Shown here in pieces: positions 17,545 through 26,470 of a stretch of DNA of 33,737 nucleotides. The stretch comes from Arcobacter sp. CECT 8985 (lineage in GTDB: Bacteria > Campylobacterota > Campylobacteria > Campylobacterales > Arcobacteraceae): NCBI RefSeq assembly GCF_004116495.1, contig NZ_PDKC01000029.1:1-33737 (forward strand). Reading direction: 5' to 3'. Both the position numbers and the translations under genes were made by a program. Position 1 is the first letter of the stretch. Each line of letters begins with the position of its first letter. Under the pieces are notes generated by a model, which saw nothing but the letters and a program-made list of their open reading frames with translations, searched no databases and was not told the DNA's origin.

Positions 17545-18912
17545 ATGACTAATTTGATATTATGTGGAGGAAGTGGTACAAGGCTTTGGCCAATAAGTAG
17601 AACACTTATGCCTAAGCAATTTGTAAAACTTTTTGATGATAAATCTCTTTTTCAGTTAACAGTTGAACGAAATTCAAAAACATGTGATACTCAATTTATG
17701 GTATCAAATAGTGAACAATATTTTCTTGCTATTGATCAATTAGAAGAATTGAATAAATCTGAAAATAAATATTTATTAGAACCAATAGGAAGAAATACTG
17801 CACCTGCAATTGCACTTGCATGCTTAGAATTGGATGAAGAAGAGATTGTTTTAGTAACTCCAAGTGACCATTTAATTAAAAATCAAATGGAGTATGAAAA
17901 AGTCTTAAAAGAAGCTATATCTTTAGCAAAAGAAGATTATTTAGTAACTTTTGGTATAACTCCTGCTTATCCTGAGACAGGTTATGGTTATATTGAATCA
18001 GATGGATATGATGTAAAAGCATTTCATGAAAAACCAGATGAAAATACAGCGAAGAAATATTTAGAATCTGGAAATTATTATTGGAATAGTGGAATGTTTT
18101 GCTTTAAAGCGGGAGTTTTTTTAGATGAGTTGAAGAAATATTCTCCAAGTATATATACTGCAAGTATAAAAGCAATAAAAAATGCAAAAAAGAATACTAT
18201 GACAAGAATAAATCATGAAGATATGATAAATATTCCAGAAGATAGTATTGATTATGCAGTGATGGAAAAATCAAATATAGTAAAAGTTATTCCTTCTGAT
18301 ATCTCATGGTCTGATTTGGGAAGTTTTGATTCTTTGTATGAAGAATTACCAAAAGACAAAGATGGTAATACAAAAAATGAAAATTTTCTTGGAATAGATA
18401 GCAAAAACAACTTAGTTTATAGTAAAAAAAGAAAAGTAACTACAATAGATATAGAAGATTTGATTATTATAGATACATCAGATGCTTTACTTATAAGTAA
18501 AAAAGGCTCTTCTCAAAAAGTAAAACAAATAGTAAAAGAAATCAAAAAAGATTCAGAACTACATAATATACATCAAACTGCACATCGCCCATGGGGTACT
18601 TATACTGTATTAGAAGATACTCCTGGTTATAAAATAAAAAGAATAGAAGTTAAACCAGGTAAAAGACTGAGTTTACAAAAACACTTTCATAGAAACGAAC
18701 ATTGGATAGTTGTAAGTGGAACTGCAACAGTAACAGTATGTGATAAAACAAGACTTATAAGACCAAATGAATCCACTTATATAAAAATGGGTGAAATTCA
18801 TAGACTTGAGAATGAAGGTAAAATACCAGTAGTATTAATTGAAGCTCAAGTTGGTGAATATACAGGTGAAGATGATATTATAAGAATTGAAGATGATTTT
18901 GAAAGAAAATAA
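17545..18912 (+). CDS. manC: Mannose-1-phosphate guanylyltransferase / mannose-6-phosphate isomerase
   Basis: Makes GDP-mannose, and usually also mannose 6-phosphate from fructose 6-phosphate. The 455-aa protein has an N-terminal GMP-type transferase domain with GGSGTRLWPISR (8-19), EPIGRNTAPA (79-88), VTPSDH (104-109), FHEKP (160-164) and YWNSGMF (179-185). A C-terminal cupin isomerase domain (about 340-455) has HRPWGTY (347-353) and QKHFHRNEHW (378-387). The phosphomannomutase needed between the two activities is not in the window. The next two genes use GDP-mannose. It starts 2 nt after the dehydrogenase. Confidence 0.93.
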   Translation: MTNLILCGGSGTRLWPISRTLMPKQFVKLFDDKSLFQLTVERNSKTCDTQFMVSNSEQYFLAIDQLEELNKSENKYLLEPIGRNTAPAIALACLELDEEEIVLVTPSDHLIKNQMEYEKVLKEAISLAKEDYLVTFGITPAYPETGYGYIESDGYDVKAFHEKPDENTAKKYLESGNYYWNSGMFCFKAGVFLDELKKYSPSIYTASIKAIKNAKKNTMTRINHEDMINIPEDSIDYAVMEKSNIVKVIPSDISWSDLGSFDSLYEELPKDKDGNTKNENFLGIDSKNNLVYSKKRKVTTIDIEDLIIIDTSDALLISKKGSSQKVKQIVKEIKKDSELHNIHQTAHRPWGTYTVLEDTPGYKIKRIEVKPGKRLSLQKHFHRNEHWIVVSGTATVTVCDKTRLIRPNESTYIKMGEIHRLENEGKIPVVLIEAQVGEYTGEDDIIRIEDDFERK

Positions 18913-18933
18913 AATATTATAGGATTAAAATTT

Positions 18934-20076
18934 ATGGATAAAAAAGTTGCATTAATTACAGGTATTACAGGACAAGATGGTTCTTATTTAGCAGAGTTTT
19001 TACTAAAAAAAGGGTATGAAGTACATGGTATAAAAAGAAGAAGTTCGTTGTTTAATACAGATAGAATAGATCACTTATATCAAGGTCCTCATGCGGAAAA
19101 TAGAAATTTAGTGTTACATTATGGTGATATGACTGATAGTATGAATCTTACAAGAATTATACAAGAAACTCAACCAGATGAGATATATAATCTTGCAGCT
19201 ATGAGTCATGTTGCAGTATCATTTGAAACACCTGAATATGTGGCAAATGCAGATGGAACTGGAACACTTAGAATACTTGAAGCTGTTAAATTACTAGGAC
19301 TTAGTAAAAAGACTAAAATATATCAAGCTAGTACGAGTGAGCTTTATGGAAAAGTTCAAGAAACACCTCAAAGTGAAACTACACCTTTTTATCCAAGAAG
19401 TCCATATGCAGTTGCTAAAATGTATGCATATTGGATAACTGTGAATTATAGAGAAGCTTACGGAATGTATGCTTGTAATGGAATACTTTTTAATCATGAA
19501 AGTCCAGTAAGAGGTGAAACTTTTGTAACTAGAAAGATCACAAGAGCAGCAAGTAAAATTGCTTTAAATTTAGAAGATAAGTTATACTTAGGTAATCTTG
19601 ATGCAAAAAGAGACTGGGGACATGCAAAAGATTATGTAAGAATGATGTGGATGATACTTCAAGCAGAGCAACCAGAAGATTGGGTAATAGCAACAGGACA
19701 AACAACTGCTGTTAGAGATTTTGTAAAGTTTGCATTTTCTTATACAGGAATTACTCTTAGATTTGAAGGCGAAGGCATAGAAGAAAAAGGTATAATTGAC
19801 TCTATTGATAATGAAAGAGCAAAAAAAATTGGAGTAGATTTATCTCATTTAAAAGTTGATCAAATAGTAGTAGAAGTAGACCCAAGATATTTTAGACCTA
19901 CTGAAGTTGATCTACTTTTGGGAAATCCTAAAAAAGCAGAAGAAAAGTTAGGATGGAATAGAGAATATAATTTACAAGATTTAGTTCATGATATGATGGA
20001 ATCAGATTTAAAACTTATGACAAAAGATCAGTATTTAAAAGATGGTGGATATAAAATCATGAGTTATTATGAATAG
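18934..20076 (+). CDS. gmd: GDP-mannose 4,6-dehydratase
   Basis: First committed step to GDP-L-fucose; it forms GDP-4-keto-6-deoxymannose. The 380-aa SDR has [12 protein letters not shown] (10-21), [15 protein letters not shown] (35-49), the catalytic residues T134, E136, Y158 and K162 in STSELYG and SPYAVAK, and [15 protein letters not shown], all highly typical. Length is slightly above the E. coli enzyme. AGGA at 18921-18924 is the ribosome binding site. fcl follows after 17 nt. Confidence 0.96.
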   Translation: MDKKVALITGITGQDGSYLAEFLLKKGYEVHGIKRRSSLFNTDRIDHLYQGPHAENRNLVLHYGDMTDSMNLTRIIQETQPDEIYNLAAMSHVAVSFETPEYVANADGTGTLRILEAVKLLGLSKKTKIYQASTSELYGKVQETPQSETTPFYPRSPYAVAKMYAYWITVNYREAYGMYACNGILFNHESPVRGETFVTRKITRAASKIALNLEDKLYLGNLDAKRDWGHAKDYVRMMWMILQAEQPEDWVIATGQTTAVRDFVKFAFSYTGITLRFEGEGIEEKGIIDSIDNERAKKIGVDLSHLKVDQIVVEVDPRYFRPTEVDLLLGNPKKAEEKLGWNREYNLQDLVHDMMESDLKLMTKDQYLKDGGYKIMSYYE

Positions 20077-20093
20077 AAAAGTGGTAATATAAA

Positions 20094-21152
20094 ATGCAAA
20101 AAAATTCAAAAATATATGTAGCAGGTCATAGAGGTTTAGTTGGTTCAGCTATAGTAAAAAACCTTGAAAGTAAAGGCTATACAAATATCGTAAAAAAAAC
20201 ACATAAAGAATTAGATTTAACTGACCCAAAAGCGGTGAAAGAGTTCTTTGAAAAAGAAAAGCCAGAGTATGTTATATTAGCTGCAGCAAAAGTTGGTGGA
20301 ATAGTAGCAAATAACACTTACAGAGCAGATTTTATATATGAAAATCTTGCAATTCAAAATAATGTAATACATCAAAGTTATATTCAAAAAGTAAAAAAAC
20401 TACTTTTTTTAGGAAGTACATGTATTTATCCAAAAAAAGCACCACAACCTATGAAAGAAGATTGCCTTTTGACAAGTGAGTTAGAATATACAAATGAACC
20501 TTATGCAATAGCCAAAATAGCTGGTATCAAAATGTGTGAATCTTATAATCTACAGTATGGAACTAACTTCATAAGTGTTATGCCTACAAACCTTTATGGA
20601 CCAAATGATAACTTTGATTTAGAAACTTCACATGTATTACCTGCACTTATTAGAAAAATTTATTTAGCAAAACTTCTAAATGAAGAAAAATATGATGAAG
20701 TAATAAAAGATTTAGATGTAAAAAATTTAAGCCAAGCAAAAGAATATTTATCAAAATTTGGAGTGGATGAAAAAAAAGTAGAAATCTGGGGTACAGGAAA
20801 GCCTAGAAGAGAGTTCTTGTATAGTGAAGATATGGCAGATGCGTGTGTATTTTTACTTGAAAATAGAGATTTTAAAGATACATTTGAAAAGAATTCAAAA
20901 GAGATAAAAAATACACATATAAATATAGGAACAGGTGTAGATATTTCAATCAAAGAACTTGCAGAACTTATTAAAAAAATTATAGGTTTTACAGGTGAGC
21001 TTTATTTTAATACTAATAGACCAGATGGAACTATATTGAAATTAACAGATCCAAGTAAACTTCATAACTTAGGATGGAAACATAAAGTTCAGTTAGAAGA
21101 TGGAATTAAGACAATTTATAATTGGTATTTAAAAGAAAAAAGGTTTTTTTAA
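20094..21152 (+). CDS. fcl: GDP-L-fucose synthase
   Basis: Epimerises and reduces GDP-4-keto-6-deoxymannose to GDP-L-fucose with NADPH. The 352-aa SDR has [10 protein letters not shown] (10-19), AAAKVGGI (63-70), the catalytic GSTCIYP (S108) and EPYAIAK (Y137, K141), and [14 protein letters not shown]. It is about 30 residues longer than E. coli WcaG, with a Lys/Glu-rich insertion at about 192-225. With gmd it shows that the glycan probably contains L-fucose. Its stop codon overlaps the cysD ATG by 1 nt. Confidence 0.94.
   Translation: MQKNSKIYVAGHRGLVGSAIVKNLESKGYTNIVKKTHKELDLTDPKAVKEFFEKEKPEYVILAAAKVGGIVANNTYRADFIYENLAIQNNVIHQSYIQKVKKLLFLGSTCIYPKKAPQPMKEDCLLTSELEYTNEPYAIAKIAGIKMCESYNLQYGTNFISVMPTNLYGPNDNFDLETSHVLPALIRKIYLAKLLNEEKYDEVIKDLDVKNLSQAKEYLSKFGVDEKKVEIWGTGKPRREFLYSEDMADACVFLLENRDFKDTFEKNSKEIKNTHINIGTGVDISIKELAELIKKIIGFTGELYFNTNRPDGTILKLTDPSKLHNLGWKHKVQLEDGIKTIYNWYLKEKRFF
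21139..21143 (+). promoter_or_regulatory. RBS that sets the start of cysD
   Basis: AAAGG inside the 3' end of fcl lies 8 nt before the ATG at 21152. An in-frame ATG at 21122 lacks such a site and would add a Lys-rich extension not found in CysD. Confidence 0.6.
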
Positions 21153-22063
21153 TGTTGGCAAAAAATAGATTAACTCATCTAAAACAACTTGAATCTGAAT
21201 CAATGCATATAATGAAAGAAGTAGTAGCAGAATTTGAAAATCCTGCAATGCTTTATAGCGTAGGTAAAGACAGTTCTGTAATGCTTCATTTACTTCAAAA
21301 AGCCTTTTATCCAGCACCTCCACCACTTCCTTTAGTTCATGTTGATACAAAATGGAAGTTTAAAGAGATGATAGAATTCAGAGATAGAAGAGCAAAAGAA
21401 GTGGGAATGGAATTAATTACATATTCTAATCCAAAAGGAATAGAGATGAATATTTCACCATTTACCCATGGAAGTGCACTTCATACTGAAATAATGAAAA
21501 CAGAAGCTTTAAAACAAATGCTTAATAAATACAAGTTTGATGCAGTATTTGGTGGAGCAAGAAGAGATGAAGAAAAATCAAGAGCAAAAGAGAGAATTTA
21601 TTCCTTTAGAGATAAAAACCATAGATGGGATCCAAAAAATCAAAGGCCAGAATTATGGAACATCTATAATGGTAAACATTTAAAAGACGAGTCTATTAGA
21701 GTATTCCCGCTTTCAAATTGGACAGAGTTAGATATATGGCAATATATTTATTTAGAAAAAATACCAATTCCATCTTTATATTTTTCTAAAAAAAGACCAG
21801 TTGTAGAATATATGGGTACAAAAATTTTAGTTGATGATGATAGAATGCCTGAAGAATTAGCTAAGACTGCAAAGATTGAAGATGTTAGATTTAGAACACT
21901 AGGGTGCTATCCTTTAACTGGTGCAGTTAATTCAACAGCTACTACACTACCTGAAATAATTCAAGAGATGTTAGTTTGTCGTACTAGTGAAAGACAAGGA
22001 AGATTAATAGACTCTGATGGAGATGCATCAATGGAGAAAAAGAAACAAGAGGGGTATTTCTAA
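21152..22063 (+). CDS. cysD: Sulfate adenylyltransferase subunit 2 CysD
   Basis: PP-loop ATP pyrophosphatase subunit of ATP sulfurylase; with CysN it makes adenylyl sulfate (APS) from sulfate and ATP. The 303-aa protein matches E. coli CysD in length and has the PP-loop [13 protein letters not shown] (35-47), [10 protein letters not shown], the segment [16 protein letters not shown], and the C-terminal [13 protein letters not shown]. In this locus it starts a sulfate-activation block between fucose synthesis and the exporter, suggesting that PAPS for sulfation is the purpose. The cysN ATG follows 1 nt after the stop codon. Confidence 0.96.
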   Translation: MLAKNRLTHLKQLESESMHIMKEVVAEFENPAMLYSVGKDSSVMLHLLQKAFYPAPPPLPLVHVDTKWKFKEMIEFRDRRAKEVGMELITYSNPKGIEMNISPFTHGSALHTEIMKTEALKQMLNKYKFDAVFGGARRDEEKSRAKERIYSFRDKNHRWDPKNQRPELWNIYNGKHLKDESIRVFPLSNWTELDIWQYIYLEKIPIPSLYFSKKRPVVEYMGTKILVDDDRMPEELAKTAKIEDVRFRTLGCYPLTGAVNSTATTLPEIIQEMLVCRTSERQGRLIDSDGDASMEKKKQEGYF

Positions 22064-22064
22064 G

Positions 22065-23525
22065 ATGTCACATCAATCAAATTTAATTTCAAAAAATATA
22101 GAAGAGTATTTAAATCAACATGAAAATAAAGAAATTCTTAGATTTATTACTTGTGGCTCTGTAGATGATGGAAAAAGTACGCTGATTGGAAGACTTCTTT
22201 TTGATAGTAAAATGATATTTGAAGATCAGTTAGCGGCCATTGAAAAAGATAGTAAAAAAAGTGGAACGACTGGAGATAAAATGGATCTTGCACTTTTAGT
22301 CGATGGACTTGCAAGTGAACGAGAGCAAGGTATTACTATTGATGTTGCATATAGATTCTTCTCAACTGATAAAAGAAAATATATTATTGCAGATACTCCT
22401 GGCCATGAACAATATACTAGAAATATGGCAACTGGTGCTTCAACTGCAGATTTAGCTATAATTTTAATAGATGCACGGCAAGGAGTTTTAACTCAAACAA
22501 AAAGACATTCATATATTGCATCTCTTTTAGGAATCAAAAATTTAATTGTTGCAATAAATAAAATGGATTTAGTAGATTTTTCTGAAGAGATATTTGAAAA
22601 TATTAAAAATGATTATGAAAAGATTGTAGCTTATTTACCTCATAATGCTGATTTAAATATTGATTTTATTCCTATCTCTGCATTAAATGGAGATAATATA
22701 TTAAATAAATCAGAAAATACTCCTTGGTACAATAATAAACCATTAATGGAAATATTAGATACTGTAAATATTTCTAAAGAAGAAAATAATTCATTTAGAT
22801 TTCCAGTTCAATATGTAATAAGACCTCATTTAAACTTCAGAGGTTTTTCAGGAACTATAGCTAGTGGAGAAATTAAAGTAGGAGATAAAATAACTGTATT
22901 ACCATCTTTTAAAACTTCAAAAATAAAATCAATAGTATCAAATGATATTAAAAATTTGAAACCAGTTGGAAAAGATGAAAAAGTAGAAACAATTGAAAAT
23001 GCATTTGCTCCTATGTCTACTACCCTTACATTAGAAGATGAGATAGATATATCAAGAGGTGATATGATTGTAAAATCAGATGATATACCAAAAGTATCAA
23101 ATCATTTATCTGCTATGATTGTATGGATGGATGAAATACCTTTGAAATTAAATCAAAATTATATTATAAAAAGAGCTACGAGTGTAATAAATGGAACATT
23201 TAATTCAATTGAATACAAAAAAAACATAAATACTTTTGAAGAAATAGAAGCTGATTCTTTAGCGTTAAATGATATTGCAAAATGTACAATTTCTTTAGAT
23301 AGAGATATTGCTGTAGATTCATATAATAAAAATAGATATACTGGAAGTTTTATTATTATTGATAAATATACAAATTCAACAGTTGGTGCTGGTATGATTA
23401 TCTCTTCAATTATTGGTGAAACTTCACATATTCTTAATTCAAAAGATTATAAAAAAGCAGAAATTGAGTTAAATGAATATATAAGAAGAAATTATCCTGA
23501 ATGGAAATGTAAGGCAATTTTATAA
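22065..23525 (+). CDS. cysN: Sulfate adenylyltransferase subunit 1 (GTPase) CysN
   Basis: GTPase subunit that drives APS formation by CysD. The 486-aa protein has the EF-Tu-like G motifs GSVDDGKST (31-39), DTPGHEQ (110-116) and NKMD (165-168), followed by beta-barrel domains. It lacks a C-terminal CysC fusion; two separate APS kinase genes follow instead. The start at 22065 is preferred over an in-frame ATG at 22017, because AAGAGGGG (22047-22054) lies 10 nt before it and the longer form overlaps cysD. It directly abuts the next gene. Confidence 0.95.
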   Translation: MSHQSNLISKNIEEYLNQHENKEILRFITCGSVDDGKSTLIGRLLFDSKMIFEDQLAAIEKDSKKSGTTGDKMDLALLVDGLASEREQGITIDVAYRFFSTDKRKYIIADTPGHEQYTRNMATGASTADLAIILIDARQGVLTQTKRHSYIASLLGIKNLIVAINKMDLVDFSEEIFENIKNDYEKIVAYLPHNADLNIDFIPISALNGDNILNKSENTPWYNNKPLMEILDTVNISKEENNSFRFPVQYVIRPHLNFRGFSGTIASGEIKVGDKITVLPSFKTSKIKSIVSNDIKNLKPVGKDEKVETIENAFAPMSTTLTLEDEIDISRGDMIVKSDDIPKVSNHLSAMIVWMDEIPLKLNQNYIIKRATSVINGTFNSIEYKKNINTFEEIEADSLALNDIAKCTISLDRDIAVDSYNKNRYTGSFIIIDKYTNSTVGAGMIISSIIGETSHILNSKDYKKAEIELNEYIRRNYPEWKCKAIL

Positions 23526-24251
23526 ATGTATAAAGATTCAAATATAAGATCTATTGTAAAAGGTATATCTTGGAGAATAATAGCAACAACAACGACTATT
23601 TTAATAGTTTATATATTTTTTGATAGATTAGATTTAGCAATAGCTGCAGGAATGCTAGAAACAGTTCTAAAAATAGGACTTTATTGGGCACATGAAAGAG
23701 CTTGGTTTAAAATCAATTGGGGAAGAAAAAAAATAAAGCCATTTAATCTTTGGTTTACGGGACTTCCACTTTCAGGTAAAACTACAATTGCAAATGAAGT
23801 TTTTAATGAACTTAAAAAACTTGATATTCCACTTGAAAGATTAGATTCAAAAGATATCAGAGATGTTATCCCTGATGTTGGTTTTTCAAGAGAAGATAGA
23901 AATAGACATATGCATAGAATTGGACACCTAATCAAAACATTACAAAATAATTCTGTATCAACAGTATCATCTTTTGTTAGTCCATATAGAGAATCAAGAA
24001 AAGCAATTAGAGAAATGGTTCAAAATAATATAGTGGTATATGTAAAAGCTGATATTGAAACTTGTAAAAAAAGAGATTATAAAGGTGTATATGAAAAAGC
24101 ACTAAAAGGTGAATTAGAAAATTTTACAGGTATTAGTGATATTTATGAAGAGCCTCAAAAAGCTGAAATTGTTATAGATACTACTGAAGTTTCTGTAAAA
24201 GATGCAAGTAAAATAATAATTGAATTTCTTAAAAATAAGTACATCAAATGA
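23526..24251 (+). CDS. DUF2061 membrane domain fused to an APS-kinase-like domain
   Basis: A 241-aa two-domain protein. Residues 1-66 look like DUF2061: [20 protein letters not shown], then two membrane helices (about 15-31 and 36-53) and [14 protein letters not shown]. Residues 70-241 form a P-loop kinase related to CysC, with GLPLSGKTT (79-87), FVSPYR (150-155), [10 protein letters not shown] (183-192) and ENFTGI (198-203). It differs from the CysC encoded next door: [10 protein letters not shown] becomes [10 protein letters not shown], and DRVENIRR becomes DRNRHMHR, so several APS-contacting positions are changed. It could be a membrane-bound APS kinase or a kinase for another substrate. 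It abuts cysN exactly and overlaps cysC by 4 nt. Confidence 0.82.
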   Translation: MYKDSNIRSIVKGISWRIIATTTTILIVYIFFDRLDLAIAAGMLETVLKIGLYWAHERAWFKINWGRKKIKPFNLWFTGLPLSGKTTIANEVFNELKKLDIPLERLDSKDIRDVIPDVGFSREDRNRHMHRIGHLIKTLQNNSVSTVSSFVSPYRESRKAIREMVQNNIVVYVKADIETCKKRDYKGVYEKALKGELENFTGISDIYEEPQKAEIVIDTTEVSVKDASKIIIEFLKNKYIK

Positions 24252-24901
24252 ATGAAATATATATAAAAAACAAACATGAAAATGATGAAAATATTGTTTG
24301 GCATTCTCAAAATATAACAAAAGAAAAGAGAATAATGTTATTTCATCAGAAACCTTGTATCCTTTGGTTTACTGGTCTTTCAGGTTCTGGTAAATCAACT
24401 ATTGCAAACGCAGTTGAAGTTGAACTTTATAAAAGAGGTCAAAAAACATATCTTTTAGATGGAGATAATGTAAGACATGGATTAAATAAAGATCTTGGTT
24501 TTTCTGAAATTGATAGGGTAGAAAATATTAGAAGAATAGGAGAGGTATCTAAACTTTTTGTAGATAGTGGGCTTATTGTTTTGACTGCTTTTATATCCCC
24601 TTTTAAATCAGATAGACAAATAGCAAAATCTTTGGTAAAATATGATGAGTTTATAGAAATTTTTGTAGATACACCTCTTGAAATTTGTGAAAGTAGAGAT
24701 CCAAAAGGATTATATAAAAAAGCAAGAGATGGTGCAATCAAAAATTTCACAGGAATTTCTTCTCCTTATGAGAAACCAGAAGAACCACAAATACACATAA
24801 GAACAGATAAAAACTCAATTGAAGAGTGTGTAGATATAGTAATAAATCATTTGATACAATATGGTTATATACAAGGAAATGAAAACGATTATGCAATATA
24901 A
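24248..24901 (+). CDS. cysC: Adenylyl-sulfate kinase CysC
   Basis: Phosphorylates APS at the 3' position to give PAPS, the universal sulfate donor. The 217-aa protein has the usual N-terminus ([15 protein letters not shown]), P-loop GLSGSGKST (43-51), [17 protein letters not shown] (70-86), [11 protein letters not shown] (89-99), AFISPF (114-119) with the Ser of the family, [10 protein letters not shown] (151-160) and [10 protein letters not shown]. All substrate residues look intact, so this copy is probably the true APS kinase. It follows a divergent paralogue and is followed by CysQ, which removes the product of PAPS use. Confidence 0.94.
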   Translation: MNEIYIKNKHENDENIVWHSQNITKEKRIMLFHQKPCILWFTGLSGSGKSTIANAVEVELYKRGQKTYLLDGDNVRHGLNKDLGFSEIDRVENIRRIGEVSKLFVDSGLIVLTAFISPFKSDRQIAKSLVKYDEFIEIFVDTPLEICESRDPKGLYKKARDGAIKNFTGISSPYEKPEEPQIHIRTDKNSIEECVDIVINHLIQYGYIQGNENDYAI

Positions 24902-25655
24902 AAATATAAATATAGAAGATATAAAAAATATAGCTTTAGAAGCAGGTAAGTTAACTATGAAGGTTTATAACAAAGATTTTCAAGTTGATTATAAAGATGA
25001 TAAATCACCACTTACAGAAGCAGATATAAAATCAAATGAATTAATTTGTAAATCTTTAAATAAATTATATCCAAATATTCCAATTATGTCTGAAGAGAAC
25101 AAGCAAGTTGATTATGAGATAAGAAAAAATTGGGATTGTTACTTTTGTGTAGATCCAATAGATGGAACAAAAGAATTTATCAAAAAAAATGGTGAATTCA
25201 CAGTAAATATTGCTCTTATTCATAATAATACTCCAATAATGGGTGTAGTTTATGCACCAGCATTAGGTGATCTTTATTGGGCAGATGGAAAATCTTCATA
25301 TAAAAATGGTGAAAAGTTACCATTAAAAACAAATAATAATCCAAAAGAAAAACTATTTGTAGTTGCTTCAAAATCACATCTTTCAAGTGAAACTCAGGAT
25401 TTTATAAATAATTTAGATAGTAAAGAAATAGAACAAGTATCAAAAGGAAGTTCCTTAAAACTATGTATGGTAGCAGTTGGTGAAGCAGACATATATCCAA
25501 GACTTGCTCCAACAATGGAGTGGGATACAGCAGCCGCTGATGCAGTTGTAAGATGTGCAGGGAAGATGACTTATGTATTTGATAAAAATGGTTCAAGAAA
25601 GTCTGTTGTTTATAATAAAAATAATTTATTAAATCCTTGGTTTGTGGTGAAGTAG
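24891..25655 (+). CDS. cysQ: 3'(2'),5'-bisphosphate nucleotidase CysQ
   Basis: Mg-dependent phosphatase of the inositol monophosphatase superfamily; it converts PAP, left after sulfotransfer or PAPS reduction, to AMP. The 254-aa protein has SEEN (67-70), the metal motif DPIDGTKEF (88-96) and EWDTAAADA (210-218). I place the start at the ATG 24891, 13 nt after AAGGA (24873-24877) and overlapping cysC by 11 nt. In-frame ATGs at 24861 and 24879 have poor or too-close ribosome binding sites. Its presence next to a PAPS set and a sulfotransferase domain fits PAP clean-up after glycan sulfation. Confidence 0.9.
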   Translation: MQYKNINIEDIKNIALEAGKLTMKVYNKDFQVDYKDDKSPLTEADIKSNELICKSLNKLYPNIPIMSEENKQVDYEIRKNWDCYFCVDPIDGTKEFIKKNGEFTVNIALIHNNTPIMGVVYAPALGDLYWADGKSSYKNGEKLPLKTNNNPKEKLFVVASKSHLSSETQDFINNLDSKEIEQVSKGSSLKLCMVAVGEADIYPRLAPTMEWDTAAADAVVRCAGKMTYVFDKNGSRKSVVYNKNNLLNPWFVVK

Positions 25656-25657
25656 TT

Positions 25658-26470
25658 TTGAGATATATAAAAGAGTTTTTTAGATTTTTAAATCATATAA
25701 GAAATAGTAGAAAACTACTGTTTACTTTAGCTTACAATGACTTTAAACAGCAGTATTTAGGATCATATTTAGGAATATTGTGGGCAGTGATTAGGCCAGC
25801 ATTGTTTATAGGTGTTATTTGGTTTGTATTTACAGTAGGGTTCAAATCAAGACCAACAGATGATGGAACTCCTTTTGTACTTTGGTTACTTTGTGGAATG
25901 ATTCCTTGGTTCTTTTTCTCTGAAGCAGTAAACAAAGGAATGAGTGCAATAGTAAGTAATGCCTACTTAGTAAAAAAAGTAGCTTTTAGAGTAAGTATAT
26001 TACCTCTTGTAAAAGTCTTATCCTCACTTGGAATTCATATTGTCTTAGTTTGTTTATTAATTATTGCATTTTTATTAAATGGGTTTTTCCCCACAATTTA
26101 TTGGTTACAACTTCCTTATTATATAGTTTGTACTGTTATTTTGACTTTAGGTCTTGGATGGCTAACTTCATCTTTACGAGTATTTATAAAAGATGTAGGT
26201 GAGATAATAGGAGTAGTTATACAGTTTGGTTTTTGGCTTACACCAATTTTCTGGTCATTTAAAATTATTCCTTTAAAGTATCACTATTTAGTAAAATTAA
26301 ACCCGATGGTGTATGTAGTTGAAGGTTTTAGAAATACATTTATAAGTAAAGTATGGTTTTGGCAAAATATAAATGATACAGTGCAGTTTTGGATAATAAC
26401 TATTGTATTCTTAATTCTTGGTTCAATAGTCTTTAAAAGACTTAGACCTCACTTTGGAGATGTGTTGTAA
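25658..26470 (+). CDS. wzm: Polysaccharide ABC exporter, permease subunit (Wzm type)
   Basis: ABC-2 type membrane subunit that exports a lipid-linked polysaccharide, O-antigen or capsule, across the inner membrane. The 270-aa protein has an N-terminal amphipathic region (LAYNDFKQQYLGSYLGILWA), about six membrane helices, and the family stretch GFWLTPIFWSFKIIP then LNPMVYVVEGFRN. I prefer the TTG start at 25658, 5 nt after GGTGAAG (25646-25652). An upstream in-frame TTG at 25637 lies inside cysQ without a ribosome binding site. It pairs with the ATPase gene, which overlaps it by 1 nt. The symbol rests on family type and pairing. Confidence 0.9.
   Translation: MRYIKEFFRFLNHIRNSRKLLFTLAYNDFKQQYLGSYLGILWAVIRPALFIGVIWFVFTVGFKSRPTDDGTPFVLWLLCGMIPWFFFSEAVNKGMSAIVSNAYLVKKVAFRVSILPLVKVLSSLGIHIVLVCLLIIAFLLNGFFPTIYWLQLPYYIVCTVILTLGLGWLTSSLRVFIKDVGEIIGVVIQFGFWLTPIFWSFKIIPLKYHYLVKLNPMVYVVEGFRNTFISKVWFWQNINDTVQFWIITIVFLILGSIVFKRLRPHFGDVL

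Noticed and set aside
21122-21151. Longer start for cysD
   Set aside because: The ten extra residues are not family-like, no ribosome binding site precedes it, and it overlaps fcl by 31 nt.
21132-21152. A-run and T7 at the fcl/cysD junction as a frameshift site that would fuse the two proteins
   Set aside because: The reading frame does not place a classic slippery heptamer correctly, and the 1-nt stop/start overlap explains the arrangement.
22017-22064. Longer start for cysN
   Set aside because: It lies inside cysD; the start at 22065 has a strong ribosome binding site and the usual N-terminus.
24861-24890. Longer starts for cysQ (ATG 24861 and 24879)
   Set aside because: There is no ribosome binding site for the first and only 1 nt spacing for the second; the family N-terminus fits 24891.
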